The translations under genes and the position numbers were made by a program. Shown in pieces: positions 29,258-34,460 of a stretch of 34,460 nt of DNA. Each line of letters opens with the position of its first letter. The stretch's first letter is position 1. Origin of the DNA: a virus. Below the pieces are notes generated by a model. The model had not been told where the DNA came from. It saw only the letters and a list, made by a program, of their open reading frames with translations, and did not search any database. The DNA lies in the IMG/VR virus record IMGVR_UViG_3300046167_000793, positions 1 to 34,460 of that record. One strand, written 5' to 3'.

Positions 29258-29371
29258 TTTAATTGTTTTTATTTATAGTGTAAATATAAGAAATTCTTTT
29301 ATAAAGAAAAAATTTTTTTATTAAAAAGATTTATTTATATTCGTCTTATATTAATATTAAAATAAATAAAA
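29258..29371. promoter_or_regulatory. Divergent promoter region similar to 12193-12350
   Basis: The minus-strand side carries CTTATATTTACACTATAAAT (29273-29290), then the leader AAAAACAATTAAAATG, nearly base-for-base as upstream of 12192. The plus-strand side has TATATTCG (29336-29343), one mismatch from TAnnTTTG, 28 nt before the ATG at 29372. No terminator inside. Confidence 0.6.
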
Positions 29372-29605
29372 ATGAATATAGAAACAATAAATATGGAAAC
29401 CGAACTTAGAAAAGCAGAAGTTTCAGATATATTTTTTAACTATGCAGCTACATCTTATTTATATGTAAATCACGAATCTGAAGGGAGAACTCCTGAACAG
29501 ATTAGAACTGATTTATTAAAAGATGCAACTAAGTTATTAGATATGCTTTTAGATGATTCTTATACACCTAATGAATTAGTTACAAACTTTTTGAATAGGA
29601 TATAA
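29372..29605 (+). CDS. Hypothetical acidic helical protein (plus strand)
   Basis: 77 aa. MNIETINMETELRKAEVSDI, then a Tyr-rich middle (FFNYAATSYLYVNHES) and the helix PEQIRTDLLKDATKLLDMLL. M8 is a possible alternative start. Acidic overall and short, in a module with its own promoter and a strong terminator behind it. This size and charge would suit a host-protein inhibitor, but there is no sequence evidence for a target. Confidence 0.65.
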   Translation: MNIETINMETELRKAEVSDIFFNYAATSYLYVNHESEGRTPEQIRTDLLKDATKLLDMLLDDSYTPNELVTNFLNRI

Positions 29606-29633
29606 TAATTTAGTTTGTTGAAGTACAAACAAG

Positions 29634-29668
29634 AAAAAGGGGAATAGAATTAACTACTCCCCTTTTTT
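29634..29668. terminator. Bidirectional terminator between 29605 and capsid gene
   Basis: The arms AAAAAGGGGAATAG and CTACTCCCCTTTTT pair with one mismatch and give T-tracts on both strands. It ends the plus-strand gene at 29605 and the capsid transcript (stop 29691). Confidence 0.88.
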
Positions 29669-29690
29669 AATTGTATAAAACTCTAATTTA

Positions 29691-30899
29691 TTATAGAGCT
29701 GCTATTACTGTTGAGAATGCTCCTCTACAGAATGCATTAGGTAGATATGTTGTAAATCCAATTCTTTCTTGAACTCTAACAGTGATAAAGTTCTTTTGAA
29801 CATTATCAGAATCTTGTTCAAAGAATTCAACACTAACATTTTCTCTTACCCATAACTGCGCACCTGTTGAGAAATTACCAACGATAAATTCATCAGCTGC
29901 CATTGCAGTATTAACCATTACAGGAATTCCCATAAAGTTTGGTTGTAGTCCATTATAAACTTGGTCTTTTAGATATCTGTTATCAGAATCTTTAAGCGCT
30001 AAGATTTTATGGAAGTCTGTAGGATTAACTAAAATATAATCAGCTGTGTAATTAGATTTTGCTAATTGGTTTACAGCAGTTAATAATACATCAAATTGTT
30101 GTGGGTTACTTATAACACCAGCAGCAAATCCAGATGCAGCATTACTCCAAGCAGTTCCTGTATTTCTTAATCCGTGTAGATTTGGTGCAATACCATTACC
30201 ACCTAAAAGTTGGTCATCTTCCACAGCCATTAATTTACTAGGCACTCTTGCAGAAATATAAGAACTTAATTGTTCTGTATCTTCTAACATTTGTCTTGAA
30301 AGTCTTAAATATGTTCCAACTGTTTCTATTGGCGCAGTTGAAGCTGTTAAGTTAAAATCAGATTGACCTAATGCAGCACCTTCAGCAGTTGCAGCATTTC
30401 CATTAGTATATGCACTTTCTTTTACATATCTAATTAAATCAGAATTTGTTGTTCCGATTGGCACCATTTGTCTAATATGTGTAGTATTAGATGGGTCAAA
30501 CTTAATTCCAGGTACTCTAGTCGCAGCGATTACTTCGCCCGTATAGTCAGCACCAGTTGTCATATCCGCTTTAATTTCAAATGAAGCGTTTCTTGAATTT
30601 CTCTTTTTTAGAGAATCAATTGCGCCATCATTAATTGCGTTTCTTAAAGCTGATTTAAAATTTAATGGAGCAGTTGATTTAGTTTCTAACTTTTTGTTAG
30701 CCACTTCAATTGAATCCATTCTTTTAAGCATTTCCTCGTTCTTAGTAGTAATTTGATTAGTTAAGTTATCGATTTCACTTTTTAGTGTTTCATTAACTTC
30801 GCCTTTCGCGTTATCCTTAGCCGATTCCATTGCTTTTTCAATCTTTGAATCTACCAAATTTCCTAATTGGTCTAATTCGTTTTTTATATCTTCGTTCAT
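29691..30899 (-). CDS. Major capsid protein (HK97 fold)
   Basis: 402 aa. The N-terminal 70 residues are a charged coiled coil (LVDSKIEKAMESAKDN, QITTKNEEMLKRMDSIE), the scaffolding delta domain removed by the protease. The mature part (from about 75-105) includes VPIGTTNSDLIRYVKES, SRQMLEDTEQLSSYISAR, LLGGNGIAPNLHGL and the end VRVQERIGFTTYLPNAFCRG, all typical of the HK97 family. Start and protease stop share one base. A bidirectional terminator follows it. Confidence 0.95.
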   Translation of the reverse strand: MNEDIKNELDQLGNLVDSKIEKAMESAKDNAKGEVNETLKSEIDNLTNQITTKNEEMLKRMDSIEVANKKLETKSTAPLNFKSALRNAINDGAIDSLKKRNSRNASFEIKADMTTGADYTGEVIAATRVPGIKFDPSNTTHIRQMVPIGTTNSDLIRYVKESAYTNGNAATAEGAALGQSDFNLTASTAPIETVGTYLRLSRQMLEDTEQLSSYISARVPSKLMAVEDDQLLGGNGIAPNLHGLRNTGTAWSNAASGFAAGVISNPQQFDVLLTAVNQLAKSNYTADYILVNPTDFHKILALKDSDNRYLKDQVYNGLQPNFMGIPVMVNTAMAADEFIVGNFSTGAQLWVRENVSVEFFEQDSDNVQKNFITVRVQERIGFTTYLPNAFCRGAFSTVIAAL

Positions 30900-31609
30900 T
30901 ACGAGTTTTTTAATTGATTAAACAAATATTCATAAATTTCGCTTTTATCATTCTTTACTTGTTTCGGCTCTGTGACTTCAATATCAGTCGGCAAAGTGAT
31001 ATAATCAGAAAATAACGATTTTAGCTTCATAAGTTCTGCTTCAATAGCATAACCTAAATTGTCTGATATGTTTCCTTTTCTAATTAGCTTAGCAAGGTTA
31101 TCATATCTTTTAAATACTTTGTCAGAATCTAAATTACCTTTAACATCTAATATCATAGCTTCATCATTAGCAGCTAATGTAACAGCAGATATTTCATATA
31201 ATTTTACTTCTGTTAATTTTCTATAGCAATTATCATAACCTGTTGGACATTGTTCTTTTTGCATTGGCATAATTCCAACACTATTTTCAGTTATAACTCC
31301 TGCTTTTATTAATTCTAAAACATCAGTTCCTAATTGTGTTTTTGGAACTTCTGCAACAAAGACCAATCCTTTTTCATCTTCATAAAGGTCTTTCATTTTA
31401 CCTAATGGTTTATCCATTTGGTGTTGATACAAGTATTTTATTCTTGAACCATTTTCAGTAATTGTTTTGGTATATGCACCTTTAGCAATTATATCTCCAT
31501 CAGAATCAATGTTATTAAATACAGAACCATAACCAGTAACTATACCAGCTTTTTCATCTAAATCTTTTATTTCTCCTATTGGATTTGTTTTATAAATTAA
31601 TTTTTCCAT
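30899..31609 (-). CDS. Prohead maturation protease (HK97, U35-type)
   Basis: 236 aa. GIVTGYGSVFNNIDSDGDII and KGAYTKTI open the domain. Catalytic His is H63 in YLYQHQMDKPLGK and Ser S110 in TENSVGIMPM; EISAVTLAANDEAMI follows. It cleaves scaffolding parts of the capsid protein. The insert CPTGYDNCY (121-129) is unusual but harmless. A TATCTTTG box ends 4 nt before the ATG, so this gene and the capsid gene may have their own leaderless transcript. Confidence 0.93.
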   Translation of the reverse strand: MEKLIYKTNPIGEIKDLDEKAGIVTGYGSVFNNIDSDGDIIAKGAYTKTITENGSRIKYLYQHQMDKPLGKMKDLYEDEKGLVFVAEVPKTQLGTDVLELIKAGVITENSVGIMPMQKEQCPTGYDNCYRKLTEVKLYEISAVTLAANDEAMILDVKGNLDSDKVFKRYDNLAKLIRKGNISDNLGYAIEAELMKLKSLFSDYITLPTDIEVTEPKQVKNDKSEIYEYLFNQLKNS

Positions 31610-31613
31610 ATTG

Positions 31614-31621
31614 CAAAGATA
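31614..31621 (-). promoter_or_regulatory. -7 box TATCTTTG, 4 nt before protease ATG
   Basis: Minus-strand TATCTTTG, CAAT, ATG. It would place the transcription start at or next to the ATG and drive protease plus capsid. Confidence 0.45.
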
Positions 31622-31627
31622 TTAATT

Positions 31628-32407
31628 TTAATTAATTGTAAATGATTCTTTAGGTATTGGTGCAGAAGCACATCTACAGTTTATAACATTCCCAGCAGAA
31701 CCAGCGCTATCTCCAGGGTGTGCTAATTGTTCTCCCATAACTATAAATTTAGCATTCATATCCACTTTTTGACCATTTGCTCTTGCGTGTGCATCTCTTT
31801 CTCTACCATCTAAAGATGTTAGCCATTCTTTATCAAGGTTTTGTTGTCCAAATATTTCATTTGCACTTGTATTTGTAGCAAAATTAGCTGCATTTACTGA
31901 TTCAGTTCTAACTATTCTTTTAGCATTTACAACTGACATATATCTAAATTTTTTTCTTAATATTCTTCCAGCTTGTTGTTCTCCCATTTCTTGAAATTCT
32001 TGTTCAGACATTTTCTTTCTCAAATATTTTACAAATTCTTTTTTTCTATTACCACTTATAGAAACAATTCTTTCTCCTGCAATTGTTTCGCCTAAAAATG
32101 TAAATTTTTCATTCCATATATCAGTATAATTATCAGCTTCTTGTTTAGTAACATATTTTTCATAATTATTCATATACCATTTAGCCATTCGCAAACCAAT
32201 CTGATTATACAAACCACCATATAACTTTTTTAATTCTGATAATTGAAAATAAGAATCCATATTGGGTATGTTTCTACCTGTTAAAAATGCATCAATAACT
32301 TTATTGGATTCTTTTATAAAATAATTAGACCAAATAATATCTTGTTTCCTTTCGCCAGTTTCTAATTGCTTAGTCCAATGCTTATAATAATCTTTAATCT
32401 TGCTCAC
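31628..32407 (-). CDS. MuF-like phage head morphogenesis protein
   Basis: 259 aa. The helical N-terminal half (YKHWTKQLETGERKQDIIW, YFQLSELKKLYGGLY) binds the portal. The MuF domain at about 155-250 has AKRIVRTESVNAAN, LDGRERDAHARANG and the closing NVINCRC (243-246). It is a minor head protein needed early in prohead assembly. It overlaps the portal gene by 14 nt. Confidence 0.88.
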   Translation of the reverse strand: MSKIKDYYKHWTKQLETGERKQDIIWSNYFIKESNKVIDAFLTGRNIPNMDSYFQLSELKKLYGGLYNQIGLRMAKWYMNNYEKYVTKQEADNYTDIWNEKFTFLGETIAGERIVSISGNRKKEFVKYLRKKMSEQEFQEMGEQQAGRILRKKFRYMSVVNAKRIVRTESVNAANFATNTSANEIFGQQNLDKEWLTSLDGRERDAHARANGQKVDMNAKFIVMGEQLAHPGDSAGSAGNVINCRCASAPIPKESFTIN

Positions 32408-34298
32408 GTTCAGATATTCTTTTTACATAACTAAACATTGCTTTACCTCCCCATAAATTATAAGCAACATAACCTTTATCTTTCCAAGGTTCATTTCTAA
32501 ATTTAGGATTTATTTTTGCATTATCTTCGTGTCTTGATAAAAAGCTATAAGTTCTTTTAATTGTATCTAACGATAAAGCTTCACGACTTGCTAATTGACT
32601 GGCTCTTGTCCAACCAACTTTTGTACCACCTTTAACAACATCTCTACCGTATTTTTCTCTCCATTCAATCATTCGTTTAGCATTATTGCTAGCACTTTGT
32701 GGATATTTGTTATAAGTGTCTGCTTTTTCTTCTTGTTCGTGATAACCTGGCTTTAAAGTTGTTCCAACTGCAGCTTCATAATCTGCATGAGTTGCACAAG
32801 GCATAAATATATTTCTACCATTTTCCTCGTGGCTATGAATTCCACTACAACCAATTTCTTGTGCTCTTGCATTTGCTTCACCTGGATTATCAAAAACATC
32901 TGTTCTAATTTCTCCTTTATCAAAATTGTTATAATCTATATTTATACTTTTAATTTCTTCCTCGATAATATCTTCCTCCCCCATATTTGTTACATTATTT
33001 GGAATATAATAATCATTCATTTTTTCATTTTCGGCATCAACACCATAAGTCATTGCTTGTCTTTTTTCATTTGGTGTAATCCACCAAGCTTTTGACATTT
33101 GGTCAACCACTTTATCCATTTCCTCTTGTAATTCAGAAATATTAGTGTAATCAAAATCAATATATAATTTTTCTCCATAAGCAGGAACTAACCATCTATT
33201 TAATTCATCTTTGATTTTATTTAATTCTGGAATAACAGCATTTTGATATAAAGACTTTTTAGCTTCAACTACATTATTATATGTTGAAGATTCTGTGTTA
33301 TTTAATAAAACTGCTGGAACAGAATATATATTACATAAATCTTTAATACTTGCATTATATTGTTCAATTAAAGATAAATCACTTGCATTTAATCCAAAAT
33401 TAACCCACGATAATTTCTTTGGAGTTATAATAACATCTCCAGCATTATTGCTTCCTTGATATTGTTGTTTGAATTTTTCTTTTAATTGTTTAGCTTGAAC
33501 TTCATTTAAATCTCCTTCATCTGACATTAATAATCCTCTTGCTGTTTGATTTTGTAAATATTTAACTCCTGTTGTTAATGCTTCATTATTTGCATCCATT
33601 GACCTTAAACCAGCTTTTAGTGGACTCATTCCATATAAATGAGACCCTGTTCCATCATAATATGGATTAAAATCTTTTATATGACAAATATCATTTGCTT
33701 CCATTTTATATTGTCCGTTATAATCTAATGAATAAGATGAAACAGGTTCAAATATTCCATTCGAATTAATTTCTACTTTTTGACTAGGTAATACATATAA
33801 TTCTTGAAACTTTGATGAATTCGGTCCTCCATCTGGACCTATTCCATATATATATCTATTTCCAGTTAATTTTCCAAAAGCAATTATTTCTTGAATCCAG
33901 CTACTATATGATTGTGCTGGATTAGGTCTCTCTAATAATTGGTGTAATTCTGTATCTTCTAATTCTTCTAAAGCGTGCTTTCTTAAAATACCAGCTTTAT
34001 GTAATGATGCACCATTAGCTAATCCACTTGTCATAGCTTTATATCTTTTTAATTCGCTTTCATTTTTTACTTCATAAATATTAAATGGAATTGTTGCAGC
34101 TGTTTTTGCAATTAAATTAACAATAGAATAAATTGTTGAATTATATCTATATCCTTTATTTATATAAGTGTCATCATTATCAGGATTCCAAATAATTGAT
34201 TGACCTAAATATTTATAAACTGCTCTATTAAATTGGTCGTTTGTGGATTGTAAATTTTTTGTCAATAGACCTCCAAGTCTCTGAAATATATTTGCCAT
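32394..34298 (-). CDS. Portal protein (HK97 type) with C-terminal extension
   Basis: 634 aa. Residues about 1-415 are the HK97-type portal: YRYNSTIYSIVNLIAKTAAT, LLERPNPAQSYSSWIQEIIA, NDICHIKDFNPYY, MSPLKAGLRSMDANNEALT and WWITPNEKRQAM. After an acidic linker come two added parts: DNPGEANARAQEIGCSGIHS to MPCATHADYEAA (about 470-520) and a basic domain (PQSASNNAKRMIEWREKYGR, WTRASQLASREALSLDTIKR, NLWGGKAMFSYVKR). Both parts recur in marine phage head proteins; their roles are unknown to me. It forms the packaging ring and partners TerL, whose stop lies 29 nt upstream. Confidence 0.93.
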   Translation of the reverse strand: MANIFQRLGGLLTKNLQSTNDQFNRAVYKYLGQSIIWNPDNDDTYINKGYRYNSTIYSIVNLIAKTAATIPFNIYEVKNESELKRYKAMTSGLANGASLHKAGILRKHALEELEDTELHQLLERPNPAQSYSSWIQEIIAFGKLTGNRYIYGIGPDGGPNSSKFQELYVLPSQKVEINSNGIFEPVSSYSLDYNGQYKMEANDICHIKDFNPYYDGTGSHLYGMSPLKAGLRSMDANNEALTTGVKYLQNQTARGLLMSDEGDLNEVQAKQLKEKFKQQYQGSNNAGDVIITPKKLSWVNFGLNASDLSLIEQYNASIKDLCNIYSVPAVLLNNTESSTYNNVVEAKKSLYQNAVIPELNKIKDELNRWLVPAYGEKLYIDFDYTNISELQEEMDKVVDQMSKAWWITPNEKRQAMTYGVDAENEKMNDYYIPNNVTNMGEEDIIEEEIKSINIDYNNFDKGEIRTDVFDNPGEANARAQEIGCSGIHSHEENGRNIFMPCATHADYEAAVGTTLKPGYHEQEEKADTYNKYPQSASNNAKRMIEWREKYGRDVVKGGTKVGWTRASQLASREALSLDTIKRTYSFLSRHEDNAKINPKFRNEPWKDKGYVAYNLWGGKAMFSYVKRISEREQD

Positions 34299-34315
34299 AG
34301 CTATACTTTATTTTA

Positions 34316-34323
34316 CAAAAATA
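34316..34323 (-). promoter_or_regulatory. -7 box in TTACTATTTTTGTA before portal gene
   Basis: Minus-strand TATTTTTG, just after the terL stop and 17 nt before the portal ATG. The ACTATTTTTGTA core is the same as at 24852-24859. Confidence 0.5.
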
Positions 34324-34327
34324 GTAA

Positions 34328-34460
34328 TTAAATTACAAAAAACTTTTGGCGCTTTCCAAAGTGAGAATAAACTCCATATCTTATAGCATCCATTAAGTGG
34401 TCTGAAAGCATTTTTGGTTTGTTAATTATAGTTCCATCTTTTAATTGTTCCCAATAATAA
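34328..34460 (-). CDS. terL: Terminase large subunit, C-terminal part (joined to 1055-1)
   Basis: The last 43 full codons and stop of TerL. The codon TCT is split between base 1 and base 34460. The peptide reads YYWEQLKDGTIINKPK then SDHLMDAIRYGVYSHFG, where the Asp (D372 or D376 of 395) is the conserved last nuclease metal ligand in the DAhRYG ending of terminases. The stop is TAA at 34328-34330. The exact in-frame join shows that the window ends are adjacent in the real molecule. Confidence 0.95.
   Translation of the reverse strand, partial: YYWEQLKDGTIINKPKMLSDHLMDAIRYGVYSHFGKRQKFFVI

Noticed and set aside
32787-33095. Plus-strand frame of 102 aa with several Cys
   Set aside because: Antisense to the portal gene extension; Ile/Phe-rich shadow composition.

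Overview
This window reads as one complete small phage genome of 34,460 bp, from a siphovirus-like tailed phage of a marine-type, AT-rich Bacteroidetes (Flavobacteriia) host. The host assignment rests on several signs: the strong A+T bias; A-rich leaders with almost no Shine-Dalgarno sequences; repeated -7 boxes of the Bacteroidetes type TAnnTTTG; a DUF3127-type SSB-like protein; and small proteins typical of flavobacterial phages. The two window ends are contiguous. The large terminase gene runs off base 1 and continues in frame at base 34460, so the molecule is circular or circularly permuted. I see no integrase, DNA polymerase, tRNA or CRISPR array; a lytic lifestyle using host polymerase is the simplest reading.

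Nearly everything is on the minus strand, so gene order is read from high to low coordinates. Packaging and head: TerS (1387), TerL (1055, through the origin, to 34328), portal, MuF-like head protein, prohead protease and HK97-fold major capsid (down to 29691). Next comes an island of small genes (27744-29605). Then connector and tail-completion genes (25951-27618), the lysis pair of M15 endolysin and 3-TM holin (25003-25945), small virion proteins, and an S74-chaperoned tail fibre with a cupredoxin-like domain (23352-24404). These are followed by a FN3-type adhesin, a group of small membrane or exported proteins, the major tail protein, tail-assembly chaperones made by a -1 frameshift on a ten-A run, and the tape measure. 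The tail tip contains a large polythreonine/Cys-rich tail protein, a glycosyltransferase, a frameshifted radical SAM/SPASM enzyme and a second tail-tip protein (10206-11492).

The early/replication block (1455-10148) holds a Cys-rich protein, a Cro-like HTH protein, an ERF recombinase, an SSB-like DUF3127 protein, a RecE-like nuclease, a VRR-NUC nuclease, a HTH replication protein, another PD-(D/E)XK-like protein, a primase-helicase, a two-gene ParB + ABC-ATPase/GNAT cassette and several small proteins. Only two genes lie on the plus strand (12351-12644 and 29372-29605). Each is paired divergently with a minus-strand gene across closely similar promoter regions, like two moron-type modules.

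The most interesting items are: (1) the ParB/ABC-GNAT cassette, a candidate DNA-modification or host-takeover system; (2) the glycosyltransferase + radical SAM pair next to a tail protein with polythreonine linkers, a candidate virion-modification system; (3) TAnnTTTG boxes only 4-5 nt upstream of four start codons, implying leaderless late mRNAs, often directly behind terminators; (4) the TerL Walker A motif encoded inside the overlapping TerS gene; and (5) a tail fibre with a complete set of blue-copper-like ligands.
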